Positions 10,389 through 22,826 of a stretch of DNA of 64,000 bases are shown piece by piece (the first letter of the stretch is position 1; every line of letters starts with the position of its first letter). The translations under genes and the position numbers were made by a program. The notes under the pieces were generated by a model. It worked only from the letters and a program-made list of their open reading frames with translations, did no database searches and was not told the DNA's origin. The stretch is from Solanum dulcamara (lineage: Eukaryota > Streptophyta > Magnoliopsida > Solanales > Solanaceae). The stretch covers positions 55,661,732-55,725,731 of the forward strand of contig NC_077248.1 in NCBI RefSeq assembly GCF_947179165.1, in the 5' to 3' direction.

Positions 10389-11360
10389 ATAGATACCAAT
10401 TTATCCACCGTTCATCCCCAAACGGTCAAAATATGTGCGAGGGTAGAAAAGGGTACTGACTCGACGAACAGATGTGGATATCTTCCACGCATATTGGCCT
10501 CAATCATCCGAGTGGACTCCTTAACAAGACAATTCCTCCATTGGACCTTCATAGATGCAATCTGCCTTGACTTCAACTTGCGGACCTCCCTATCAAGAAT
10601 AGTTATAGGCTCCTCCTCATAGGACAAATTCTCATCAAGTGAGACCTAATCCCAGCGAATAATATAATTTTCATCGCTACGATATTTATTTAGCATAGAC
10701 ACATAAAACACTGGGTGCACTCTGGATAAACCTGAAGGCAAATCTAATTCATAGGCCACCTCTCCAACACGCTTAAGAACTTCAAATAGACCAATATACC
10801 TTGGATTAAGCTTACCTCACTTACCAAATCTCACTACACCCTTCGTGGGTGAAACCTTCAACAACACTTGCTCTCCCTCCATAAACTCCATGTCTCTTGC
10901 CTTTCGATCTGCTTACTCTTTCTTTCTGCTCTGAACAACTAGAAGTTTCTCCTGAGTAAATTTTACCTTTTCTAACGACTCCCTCAAAAGATTAGTACCC
11001 CAAGTTCTAACCTCAAAATCATCAAATCAACCAATAGAGGACCTTTATCTTCTCTCATACAATTTCTTAAACGGAGCCATATCAATACTCGAGCGATAGT
11101 TATTGTTGTATGAAATCTTTGCCACTAGTAAGAACTGATCTCAATGATCATCAAAATTTATCACGTATGCACGAAGCATCCTCTAGCACTATTGTCTTCT
11201 CAGACTGTCCATCGATTTGAGGATGATATGCGATACTAAAATCCAATCTAGTACTTAACTCAGAATGCAAGGTCCTCAAAAAGTTAGAAGTAAATTGTGT
11301 ACTTCTATATGATATGATGAAAATCGAAACTCTAAGCAATCAAAAAATCTAGTGAATATA
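10389..11360 (-). pseudogene. Element A integrase and C-terminal tail, broken
   Basis: Inactivated 3' end of gypsy pol. A piece at 11151-11339 carries the integrase-core pattern RSTQFTSNF and AYHPQIDGQSEKT, equivalent to the DRGTQFTS and HPQTDGQSER motifs around two of the catalytic acidic residues. The aspartate of the DRG motif is lost (YRST). The stretch 10412-10627 reads SYEEEPITILDREVRKLKSRQ and RYPHLF, the usual C-terminal tail next to the 3' LTR in these chromovirus-type elements. Pieces are in different frames with stops between. Confidence 0.75.
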
Positions 11361-13839
11361 GATTTTGTCTAACTTTTCTGCATTATAAGTCACCTTACCT
11401 GGAATGAAGTGTGCATACTTAGTTAACCTTTCAACAATCACCCATATCGAATCAACTTACCCAAACCCCTTAGAAGACCAACCACAAAATTCATTGCAAT
11501 CCTTTCCTACTTCTATTCAGAGATGGGCATTCTCTGAAGTGTCCCTCCTGGCCTCTGGTACTCATATTTACCTGCTGACTATTCATACAACGAACAACAA
11601 AATCAACAATGTCATACTTTATTCTACTCCATCAATACTATTGTTTTGGATCATGATACATCTTGTTTCCACCAAGATGTATAGAGTACCTCGAATAGTG
11701 AGCCTATGTAAGAACAATCTGAATAAAATCATCATAGACCTCATGCAAAAACTTAGAGAGATTCTTGGTCACCCTAATAATTCTATATACTATGATCACA
11801 AAATATCTATTTAGCATCAAGTGTCTATATAACGCATCACAAACAACAGTCAGTGTAGTTCTATTAACAGAGTAGTTTCAATTCCCTCAAAATTCGCAAT
11901 AACCATGTAGAACTGTAGGTCCATACCAAAGCACCCCCATAAGCCATCTACCATAATTAAAACAATCCAAACTAACATACAAATGCAACATCTTCCACAC
12001 ATTATACCTTGTCACTCAAATCAAAACCCAAACTTCATAAAAATCGCTCATAAACCCCTAGTAAGTTTGTGCCGAACTAGTTCACATTCCATGGTCATAT
12101 CTGAACTCAAAGGAAAAAATATATACAGTTTCAACTCTGAACCAAGGGTTTCAAATACTTTGAACTCTTTAATATACTAGACTCTTGTTCCTTTCTCAAC
12201 TCGTTTACTAATCTTATCCTTTAATTCATACTCCATGATATTTTACCTTATCCTCTAAATAAAAACTTTAAGTGAAACCCTTCCTTAGGTCCTTTAACAA
12301 TCAAAAGAAACCAAATTTACTATCCAAGCCATGCACAAGTCCTTCTAATGATTAATACCCGATGCGATCGATCATTTCAACTTATCAATCCATGCCTTGA
12401 CAAAACATACAACCACAAACTTAGACTCACAATGAAAAATATGAATTCTGATTCCAACCGTATCACTTATTTCCCTGATGTATCAAAATTAGCTCATACC
12501 TTAAATATCTTTATGAATTCATGTATGTTAGCTTATCATTTATCTCCTCTCCATCGACCTTACTATATTCTTTATTAAAAATCCAACTGTACCAGTTATC
12601 AAACTTGAAACCACAAAACAACTTATCACCACACTCGAGCCGAATGCCTATAGGCTTCTTTCTCAAATCTTATCCAACAATTTTTAACCCATATAAATGA
12701 CACGTGACACTATCAACATAACTAGAGCAAAAGAGATGGAACCTCGTGTCTTTGAATCCAATTATCCACTCTCTCTGAAGATACATCTTTGGCCTTGCAA
12801 TTAGAGTACCTATCCTTGTTCTTGCCTCCTTATGAAGGTTAAACTACATCCCACTAATTCTTTTAATTAATGACTCTAGCTCCTTTTAATTCTATTCAAG
12901 CGGTGTTTCAACACACCCTATAACTTTCCATACGACCACGCTACTCACCAAATAGTAGAGAAGCACAACCTTAGGTACTCGGAAGTCGTTATTACGATAC
13001 CTAATCTATTTAACTAGAAATTCTTATCATATAGTTGCATCACAATCACAATCTATCACGAACTCTTGTTACCATTATGCTCAGTAGAACTTGCCATCAC
13101 CATAAGTCAATGTTGTCAGTGACATGACACCTCAAATCCATCTATAACAACCAAATTCAAAGGACTAACCCAATTTTATATGCACGTTCTTACTAAAATC
13201 TTCAATTTCCTTTACCCGATTTTACTCATTAGGACTTTCTCTACCCAAAATCTTGTTGTTTCTATATCAATCTATTCCCCTAGAGATTATGATGAAATCA
13301 CCGATCCTCATTTAGAAATCTCGGAATACACTCGAAAACTAAATGCATTAATCGTATCAAAGATCCACCACTAAAATCTTCCTCATAAACAATTCTTAAC
13401 CCAAGCATCCATAGTACCACACTAGTTGGTTTCTCAATTGTGAATGCAACATCGAATCTGATACAACTGATAACCCCTTAAGTAGTTAGTATTCTCACTA
13501 GACAATTGACGTATCCATTTCCATATAGCACTAATACCACACTGTGAAAGTCTGTTAGATCCATCACTAGAATACAACATACCTATCGAGAGGACGTACC
13601 CAAATAGGCCGCATATTTCTACCCATAGAATAGCTGCAAAACATTACCAAATCAATTTCATCTCTAGCCTAAACGATGTGCATTCTTTTGTAGATCAGAT
13701 CGCTAACAAAAGTAACACAATTCATACCTCTAACACAATAAGCATTAATATCGTTGTAGTAGTATCATGACCTTCCTTGATATACACTCAATCTATGAAA
13801 CCGCAATAGAGATTTTAACCTTAATCCTTTCACAAGGCG
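11361..13839 (-). pseudogene. Element A degraded pol region
   Basis: Lies where RT, RNase H and protease should be. At 11400-11600 the DNA still resembles the integrase-upstream part of family B (for example 25190-25390), but further along only scattered similarity can be read and no catalytic motif is clear. Frames listed here are short, AT-rich and unconvincing. Best described as heavily mutated pol. Confidence 0.5.
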
Positions 13840-14350
13840 GTGAAATCCGATCTTCTAAACTGAAGCAAAGCTGAGTAGCATGTTTGGATAAGGCACGAAA
13901 CCTGGCCTCATAGGTTGAACAAACTTCTTCCCTTGTTCTATATTCAGGAGCTCATCTCCCGTCTAGTCCCTCAAGGTAAGGGGGATATACTTCTCCACAA
14001 AGAAGTTAGAAGATGCTGCCCAATTGCCTGACCTCTTCCCCTGGTGGGATTTCTCATGTGACCTCTACCATGGTCTTTTGTTACTACTACCCCTCTGGCT
14101 ACATCCCTAACAGATTGGTCAGGCGTCGCTGTTGCTCTAGTTCTGAATAGTTGCGAAAATAGAGTGAAAGAGGTCGGCTACCAATTTGTATCACCTAGAT
14201 ACCAATTGGATTCAAGTAATAGCATGAAAGACAGAAGGAATGGAGTTTTCCTAAGGTCTTGTAGCCTCTCAAAGAAAAATAAAGGCATCCCCATACCGTT
14301 CTATAAGACTCTACTATACCTGTCCTTATGTAATGAGATCACCAAACCTA
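13840..14350 (-). pseudogene. Element A gag remnant
   Basis: Translating the minus strand around 13880-14050 gives FVEKYIPLTLRD, a stop, and then YEARFRALSKHATQLC. These match the retrotransposon gag domain (W-x-F-x-x-x-F-x-x-x-Y/F-P and YE-x-RF-x-x-L pattern) of Solanaceae gypsy elements. It sits directly inside the primer-binding site, as gag should. Stops and frameshifts make it non-functional. Confidence 0.55.
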
Positions 14351-14351
14351 A

Positions 14352-14364
14352 GGCTATGATACCA
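14352..14364 (-). other. Primer-binding site of element A
   Basis: The minus strand reads TGGTATCATAGCC, one mismatch from the initiator-Met tRNA site TGGTATCAGAGCC. It lies 4 bp inside the LTR end. Confidence 0.75.
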
Positions 14365-14368
14365 AGTT

Positions 14369-16592
14369 TGTCACGATCATAAATAGGCCATGAGTGGCAA
14401 CCACACTTAACCTCCTAGGTGGTAGAACCAATGATACAAGCCTCAACTTATATTAGCGATTCAACTTATAAAACATGACATTATTGTAGAAGCTTAAATT
14501 TTATTAAAGTAAGAAATAAGAATCCACTAGAGTCTACTACATAACAATCCCCAAAATCTAAAAGTCATCATATCAAGGACATCTAATATCAAAATGTCAA
14601 GTATAAGAGTATCGAACACCAAAATAAATAAATAACACAATGTTTCTGAAAACAAAGGACATCATGTTATTCCCGAGAGAATCCAATACGAACTAGGAGG
14701 ATATCTTACCCTAGAATCTGATATATTAGAGACTAGCTAGAGCTGACGGTGAGTCAAAGTTGCTAGTACACACACTACACTCCACAAAAGGAGAACGAAG
14801 AAAAAATACTAGTAGGAGTCAGTACAGGGCAACATGTCCTAAGTAGGTATCATCAACTGACTCAAAATAGAACTCAATATGCATAAAGTAATAGCAGGAA
14901 ATCAACTACAACATTTAACATGTGACAAAAAATAAGATCAAGATCAAGTGACAACACAATGAAACAGTTACGTAATCAGTCAAAAATATCTAAAGTATAC
15001 ATGAGGACTCAGGCCTCCATACCTCACTCTTTTGGAAAATGAGTTATTTGGGATTGAGTAGATTAATTCATTTTAACATGTTTTCCTTTAATATTACTGT
15101 GCTGAAACGTGACACCAATTCAATAATATCATGTCGGAATTTAACACCCAAACCAAATGTACCGTGTCAGAACATGACACCCAATCCAAATATACCGTGT
15201 TGAAATATGACACCCGATCCAAATGTACCATGTCAGAACGTGAAAGTCGATCTAAATATATCATGCCAAAATGTGACACCCGATCCAAATATACTATGTC
15301 AGAATATGCCACGCGATCCAAATGTACCATATCAGAATGTGAAAGCTGATCCAAATATATCGTGCCAAAATGTGACACCCGATCCAAATATACTATATCA
15401 AAATATGACACGCAATCCAAATGTACTGTATCGGCTTGTGACATTTGATCCATATATAATTAATTTATCATTCTTTATTATCAAATTCCCTTCATTAACA
15501 ATATTTCATTAAACCTCTTTATTCAAGGCATCATTTTTATAGGACAAGTTCAAGATTATGAATTTTACGGTCTTGGGATTGTAGATCAATCACAATAATA
15601 TATCAATCATCCAAACCACAATAATTAAATCCATAACAAACTTCACATTACTACTCAACGACTATCAATCACTATTAAGAGTCTCACTATGATATAGAAT
15701 AAACCATAACCTACCTCAACCGAAGAATCGAAATCAAGCAAGTTAATTAACCAATGCTTTTCCTTTCTTCAATGCCTCATGTTTTCAATCTATCAAGTAT
15801 ACAATATTTGTAAGCAAATGAATCCGTAGACACCGATATTATATGTATATTTAACCTAGGCCCACAACTCACCAACTCTATAATCAATTCCATAAAGCTC
15901 AAACCTAGGGTTAAGCCTCAATTTCTTCAATATCATAACTCCCATGATATTCATATAATATAATATAATATACCTAACATTTAATTACATATCTCAATAT
16001 ATCAAAACTTAAATCATAATTTGATAATTAAAAGAATAAAATTTTAAAAAGGAAACTAACTGATTATAACTAATGGCGCACCAAGCAAATAATTTGCAGG
16101 ACCTAAATTCATATCATACACCATTAATCATTAGCTATTGATTACCTCATCACTATCTTTACCCCTAATCCTCCAAATATATAGACATTACTAAATTGTC
16201 CCCACATGGCCAATTTACATAGAATTAAAGTTATAAAACTATAGCTAAGTAAATCTTGATTTTACCTGAAGGCCAAATTTATTGTTTTTCCCCTTTCGTG
16301 TTCGACGACTGGTAAATTCTAGTGTATTCTCCCTTTCTCTTTTGCAATACAGTCGTAGAAGTTCACAAAAAGAAATATATAACCCTATTCTATTTTATTT
16401 CAATAAATATGGTACAAGTAGTATAGAGATATTATAAATTTAGCCCACCCACTAAATTAATTATTTAAAGTTATCCCTCAACTAATTAACTGTAGTTATC
16501 GAATAATCCAAAATACCATTAAAAATTTATGAAATGATCCTTTTATGAAATAAAAAGCTCTTGTAATCAAAACGACCTAATGGATCGTTACA
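14369..16592 (-). repeat. 5' LTR of element A, complete
   Basis: 2224 bp with TG...CA ends on the minus strand (start TGTAACGATCC at 16592, end GATCGTGACA at 14369). It contains a 33-bp tandem repeat, the intact LINE 1 empty site (16051-16065) and the terminal palindrome (16571-16589, one mismatch). Flanking base pairs after 16592 are CTTAT. Confidence 0.85.
15097..15445. repeat. 33-bp tandem repeat inside LTR A (about 10 copies)
   Basis: Same repeat as at 92-372 but about two units longer. Apparent ORFs on both strands are products of the repeat. Confidence 0.8.
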
Positions 16593-17890
16593 CTTATAAA
16601 GCATAATTAATAAGATTAATTTAATAAAATAAACCCATAATAAATATTTTCATTAAAATCAAATTAAACTAGTATCATTACATTATTAACGAGTTAGTTG
16701 TTATATCAAATTACGTTGTTTTAGGAATCTTGGTGAAATATCATATTATTGAAGTTGTGGAGTCTCTACAGCAATGAACAGTTAGAGATTAATTATTTTC
16801 ACATAATCACTTAATTTTACACGTTTTATTAATAAATCACAAAACTATATATCCAAAAAGATGAGTTTATGAAAGTAATTCACTTGGAAATTACGTAAAA
16901 AAAATATGTGAAAATTTCATAAATGACATTTATAAGATATTTTATTACTAGTTATAAAATGTTTTTTATCTTTCAAGTACTAACAGTAAAATACTAACAG
17001 CTTATAACATTTTTTAATATAATAATATAATTAAAAACGGATTAGAAAATAACAAAATAATGAATCTATTAATTATTTATCTTTCTTAAATCACTCAAAC
17101 CAATTATAAATGCAAAAGACAATTTATAGTAATTGACATCTGTAAGTGATTAAATATTTATATTCCTTAAATTACTCAAATCGGTTTACTCAATTTGTTA
17201 TTTGCTTTTATGAAATAATTTTTTTCAATCGTCTTGTTGTCTTTTCTCTTGATCATTTTTCTGATTTTTGTTCTTATCATTTTTGGAAGATTTTTTCTCC
17301 GGTATTGACATATTGATATGGAGAGTAAATAATTATTATCGATAATTATACAATATGGTGGTAGATGAAATTGTACATGTTAGTGCTATAGTAATTTTTT
17401 TTATGATTGTTGTGTTCATTGATAAAAATATATTTAAATAAACAGATCAGTGTTTTGAATTTATTTGTATTGAGAAATTTGATATTAATGTTTAGTGTTC
17501 GATTTTATTGATTATGCATATATTAATATTGGTGTATTTAGTTTTGTTTTTTATGAATTACCTAATAAGATAATATCTTGATTAGCAAATGTGATTTGTT
17601 TGGAAGAATCATTAATTGAAATGTTATATGAATTTGGTATGAAATTGGTACATAGTGTTTATTCGTAGTCAATTTACAGTGTGTTTTAATTTGGTATGAA
17701 ATTGATATAAAACTACTATATTATGTTTATATATAATTTGTTTACAGTTTGTATTAATTTGATATGAGATTGGTATGAATGTGTTATATTTTTTTGTCTT
17801 TTCTCACTATACAGACTAGAAGTTTGCACAATTGTATGCAATTGGTATCCAGTTAGAATTGTAGGTGTATTATATTTTATGTGTATAAAT
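16593..17890. other. AT-rich sequence, no feature recognised
   Basis: No reading frame, RNA gene or element end is visible. From about 17620 the motif GGTATGAAATT appears repeatedly on the plus strand. The same motif is on the minus strand further right (18300-18740). Confidence 0.5.
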
Positions 17891-18174
17891 TTGATATGTA
17901 ACTGAATTTCAATTTTATAAAATTAATTGCTAAGCTTTATTTCAAATACTATACACAAATCAAATAACACTAAAACATTTAGTATACTCGATAGTAACAC
18001 TGATAAAATAAAAACATAATATATGTTATTTAATGCCAAAAATTAAAGCAGAAAATTTACAACATTCTAAATCAAAAAAAAGGGAAGGAAGATATGAGTC
18101 GATTCTCCATGTGGTAAATGATTTCAAGGGTCTTGGTGTGGGATAATTAGTGGTGTCCAAAGCATGTTCTTTTG

Positions 18175-18399
18175 CTATACGTGGTCCATGATTTTTTCTA
18201 GCAACAATACCAGTTGCTTCGCTCTCGCTAATTGCGCCCTCATTGATCTTTTATTTTTTATATTGCCAGAGGATTGTGTCGCACCTTGATATTTTGCATC
18301 AATATCAATGTCACTCATGCCAATTTCATACCAAATAATGCATACATTATAACAGTATATACAATTTGAATCTTCAATTTCATACCAAAAAATACACAC
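18175..18399 (-). other. Unrecognised 74-codon frame, repeated at 20648-20872
   Basis: The reading MSDIDIDAKYQGATQSS followed by RAQLARAKQLVLLLEK is kept in both tandem units with five substitutions and no break. The first half is the translation of the AT-rich TTTCATACC motif and looks non-genic. The second half looks like an amphipathic helix. I do not recognise a family. It could be an exon of a decayed gene or chance. Confidence 0.25.
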
Positions 18400-18962
18400 A
18401 TTATAAGAGTAGACATAATATGAAATTTATACCAACTTCATGCTAATTACAAACACAAAGTACACACCAATTTCTTAATAAAGACTTTCGATATGTTTCA
18501 TATCAATTCCATATCAATTTCATAACAAATAATACGCACAGGTTATAACAATTTTAAACTAATTTCATGCTAATTTTGTACCAAATAATACACACATTAT
18601 AACAATTTCATACTTGCACCTTTTTGCATATACACATAGTACACCAAAATAAAATTATTTTTATTTCAACACAAAAATCACAGTCAATAAATAAATTCTA
18701 TTAATTTTGTACCAATTTAATGCCAATTTCATATCATAGTATATATAAAAAAAGAATTGTTTTTAAAAAAATTAATTTATTAAGACATTCACAACATGTT
18801 CGACCTTTTTTGACTAGGAATTTTTCGAATCCTCTTTCAATGTTGAACTAGATCTTTTTCTTGAGGGTTTTGAAGACTCTTCCCTCGAAAACTCTTGGGC
18901 TTTTTTTGTTTATTTCGATCTATAAAATCAAAGGCAGATTTCTAATAACCAAACGAAGAAAA

Positions 18963-19272
18963 TTACACCATCGTGCTCTTCCATTTTTGCCCCTTTTTGT
19001 TTGAAGAAGTAGAGATTTTCTTCAGCATCGGCCCAATCTTCATGACAAGGGTTTGAATCTTCTTGGCTGAATTTTGATTCTTCTTTAAAGGAGAGATATT
19101 TGTTTTCACTAGATAGACATTCTTCTTAATCGGTGTTTGAGTTAAAATGTGAAAACTTGATGGCTCTGTCTCGACTAATGTTTTATCCTTGACAATCCTA
19201 AAACTCTTTCTAGGTGTAATAACAATTTTTTGATTCTTATGTTGAAGATATTTTTTCGAGAGAGAAAGATGA
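18963..19272 (-). other. Unrecognised lysine-rich frame, about 103 codons without an ATG at its start
   Basis: The minus strand is open from about 19272 to the TAA at 18963-18965 and reads KNQKIVITPRKSFRIVKDK and later SAKKIQTLVMKIGPMLKK. It is highly basic with no recognised domain. In the second tandem unit the same sequence is frameshifted around 21540-21590. Possibly an exon of a dead gene or of a non-autonomous element. Confidence 0.3.
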
Positions 19273-20198
19273 AGTTAGTTGAGATGAAATTTTATTGAAT
19301 ATGGTGATATGATGAAGGCTATTGTTAATGATGGGGAAAGAGAAGAATTACTATTGGTTGTGAGATGTGGGGGGTGAGGACGTGTACAATATAAAATTAG
19401 ATCCCTTAAAGATAGTAATGACTTGTTACAAAAGGAAAGCACAATTTGTTTTCTGACATGCCTTTTTCTCTTTCTTATTTATTGTACTGACATTTAATAA
19501 TTTTTTAGTAAATTAAAATTAATTTATTACAGTGATTGGATTGTTCCAATAAATGCTTTGTATTTGTGATTGTCACTCCTATTAATTATATTTTAATTTA
19601 ATATATTAAAAAAAAATTTAAACTAATTTTTAAATTAATACAGATATGTTAAGACCTATAAATAAAATGTTATAAGTGGTAAATATTTAAAACTACATTT
19701 AAAAGTTGTAATATTAACTCTTAAATACATATATGGTGTGATTTTTAAAAAAAATATTAAAAGTCATAATAATTAACAATTCAAAATATTTAAAAAATAT
19801 ATGAAGAAATTATGATAAAAAATAGACTTCTTTGGATATCGAAATCCAAAAAGTTCAACATAAATTGAGATAAAGATAGTACAATATATTCAAATATGAT
19901 ATTTATTATCAAAACAATAATTTAATTTGATAGTACATATATTATTATCAATCAAAATATTACTCCTAAGAAACTATCCATACTAAGGCGTCATCTTATC
20001 GTTTAGATCTCATTTAATTGTTATAAATAAAAGCTTTAAGGACCATCATGACGTTTTGATTTGATGTTTGATATCTATATTAGAACTCGACTAATTTGGA
20101 TTCATATTGTGTAAGACCAATCGATAAAATTATTTTCTATCAAGAATTTTTCCATACTTAAATTTGAAACTGAAATCTTTGGTTAACAAAAGGTAACT

Positions 20199-20362
20199 GT
20201 CACGATCCAAAATCGGATGTGATGGCACTCGCCTAATCCACCAAGATGAGTCATCCTAAGAGTCTAAATAATTCAAAGTATGCAAAAATAAAAGCGTAAA
20301 TATAAAGTCTAACATGATATAGATAAGGATAAGCGGAAAATAGATTCTAAGCTACCCAAGAC
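20199..20362 (-). repeat. LTR end fragment copied in the tandem duplication
   Basis: Starts TGTCACGATCC and matches 22662-22826, the left end of LTR B1. It is cut at the duplication junction. Confidence 0.75.
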
Positions 20363-22826
20363 TTGATATGTAACCGAATTTCAATTTTATAAAATTAATT
20401 GCTAAGCTTTATTTCAAATACTATACACAAATCAAATGACACTAAAACATTTAGTATACTGGATAGTAACACTGATAAAATAAAAACATAATATATATTA
20501 TTTAATGCCAAAAATTAAAGCAGAAAATTTACAGCATTCTAAATCAAAAAAATTGGGAAGGAAGATATGAGTCGATTCTCCATGTGGCAAATGATTTCAA
20601 GGGTCTTGGTGTAGGATAATTAGTGGTGTTCAAAGCCTGTTTTTTTGCTATACATGGTCCATCAATTTTTCTAGCAACAATACCAGTTGCTTCGCTCTCG
20701 CTAATTGCGCCCTCGTTGATCTTTTATTTTCTATATTGCTAGAGGATTGTGTCGCACCTTGATATTTTACATCAATATCAATGTCACTCATGCCAATTTC
20801 ATACAAAATAATGCATACATTATAACAGTATACACAATTTGAATCTTCAATTTCATACCAAAAAATACACACATTATAACAGTAGACATAGTATGAAATT
20901 TATACCAACTTCATGCTAATTATAAACAAAAAGTACACACCAATTTCTTAATAAAGACTTTCGATACTGTTTCATATCAATTCCATATCAATTTCATAAC
21001 AAATAATACGCACAAGTTATAACAATTTTAAACTAATTTCATACTAATTTTGTACCAAATAATATACACATTATAACAATTTCATAATTGCATCTTTTTG
21101 CATATACACATAGTACACCAAAATAAAATTATTTTTATTTCAACACAAAAATCACAGTCAATAAATAAATTCTATTAATTTTGTACCAATTTAATGCCAA
21201 TTTCATATCATAGTATATATAAAAAAGAATTGGTTTTTAAAAAATTAATTAATTAATACATTCACAACATGTTCGACCTTTTTTGACTAGGAATTTTTCG
21301 AATCCTCTTTCAATGTTTAACTAGATCTTTTTCTTGAGGGTTTTGAAGACTCTTCCCTCGAAAACTCTTGGTTTTTTTTTGTTTATTTTGATCTATAAAA
21401 TCAAAAGCAAAATTCTAATAACCAAACGAAGAAAATTACACCATCGTGCTCTTCCATTTTTGCCCCTTTTTGTTTGAAGAAGTAGAGATTTTCTTCAGCA
21501 TCGGCCCAATCTTCATGACAAGGTTTTGAATCTTCTTGGCTGGATTTTGACTCTTCTTTAAAGGAGAGATATTTTTTTCACTGGATAGACATTCTTCTTA
21601 ATCGGTGTTTGAGTTAAAATGTGAAAACTTGATGGCTCTGTCTCGACTAATGTTTTATCCTTGACAATCCTAAAACTCTTTCTAGGTGTAATAACAATTT
21701 TTTGATTCTTATGTTGAAGATATTTTTTCGAGAGAGAAAGATGAAGTTAGTTGAGATGAAATTTTATTGAATATGGTGATATGATGAAGGCTATTGTTAA
21801 TGATGGGGAAAGAGAAGAATTACTATTGGTTGTGAGATGTGGGGGGTGAGGACGTGTACAATATAAAATTAGATCCCTTAAAGATAGTAATGACTTGTTA
21901 CAAAAGGAAAGCACAATTTGTTTTCTCACATGCCTTTTTCTCTTTCTTATTTATTGTACTGACATTTAATAATTTTTTAGTAAATTAAAATTAATTTATT
22001 ACAGTGATTGGATTGTTCCAATAAATGCTTTGTATTTGTGATTGTCACTCCTATTAATTATATTTTAATTTAATATATTAAAAAAAAATTTAAACTAATT
22101 TTTAAATTAATACAGATATGTTAAGACCTATAAATAAAATGTTATAAGTGGTAAATATTTAAAACTACATGTAAAAGTTGTAATATTAACTCTTAAATAC
22201 ATATATGGTGTGATGTTTTCAAAAAATATTAAAAGTCATAATAATTAACAATTCAAAAGATATATAAAGAAATTATGATAAAAAATAGACTTCTTTGGAT
22301 ATCGAAATCCGAAAAGTTAAACATAAATTGAGATGAAGAGAGTACAATATATTCAAATATGATATTTATTATCAAAATACTAATTTAATTTGATAGTACA
22401 TATATTATTATCAATCAAAATATTACTCCTAAGAAACTATCCATACTAAGGCGTCATCTTATCGTTTAGATCTCATTTAATTGTTATAAATCAAAGCTTT
22501 AAGGACCATCAGGACGTTTTGATTTGATGTTTGATATCTATATTAGAACTCGACTAATTTGGATTCATATTGTGTAAGACCCATTTGATAAAATTATTTT
22601 CTATCAAGAATTTTTCCATACTTAAATTTGAAACTGAAATCTTTGGTTAACATAAAGTAATTGTCACGATCCAAAATTGGATGTGAACACTCGCCTAATC
22701 CACCAAGATGAGTCAGTCTAAGAGTCTAAACTATTAAAAGTAAGCGAAAATAAAAGCAGAAATATAAAGTCTAACATGATATAGATAAGGATAAGCGGAA
22801 AATAGATTCTAAGCTACCCAAGACTT
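20363..22826. repeat. 2.47-kb tandem duplication, unit 2
   Basis: Second copy of 17891-20362, including the 74-codon frame (20648-20872). The join to unit 1 at 20363 has only one or two bases of shared sequence. Confidence 0.9.

Larger units (their letters stand above)
1..16592 (-). mobile_element. Ty3/gypsy LTR retrotransposon A, decayed, with nested LINE
   Basis: A minus-strand Ty3/gypsy element. The right (5') LTR is complete at 14369-16592. The left (3') LTR occupies 9857-10388 and 1-987 and continues off the left edge, split by a LINE. Sequence 15003-16060 aligns with 1-987, and 16061-16592 aligns with 9857-10388. Between the LTRs, on the minus strand, lie gag remnants (about 13840-14050), degraded pol, an integrase piece (11151-11339) and a C-terminal tail (10412-10627), the order gag-pol-integrase expected of Ty3/gypsy. 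No long reading frame survives. The tail resembles the end of chromovirus-type polyproteins of Solanaceae (known family pattern). The target-site duplication cannot be tested because the left end is outside the window. Confidence 0.88.
17891..20362. repeat. 2.47-kb tandem duplication, unit 1
   Basis: Nearly identical to 20363-22826 at a constant offset of about 2473 bp. The unit ends in 164 bp of LTR sequence starting TGTCACGATCC (20199), so the duplication happened after that LTR had inserted. The right breakpoint lies inside the LTR. Confidence 0.9.
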
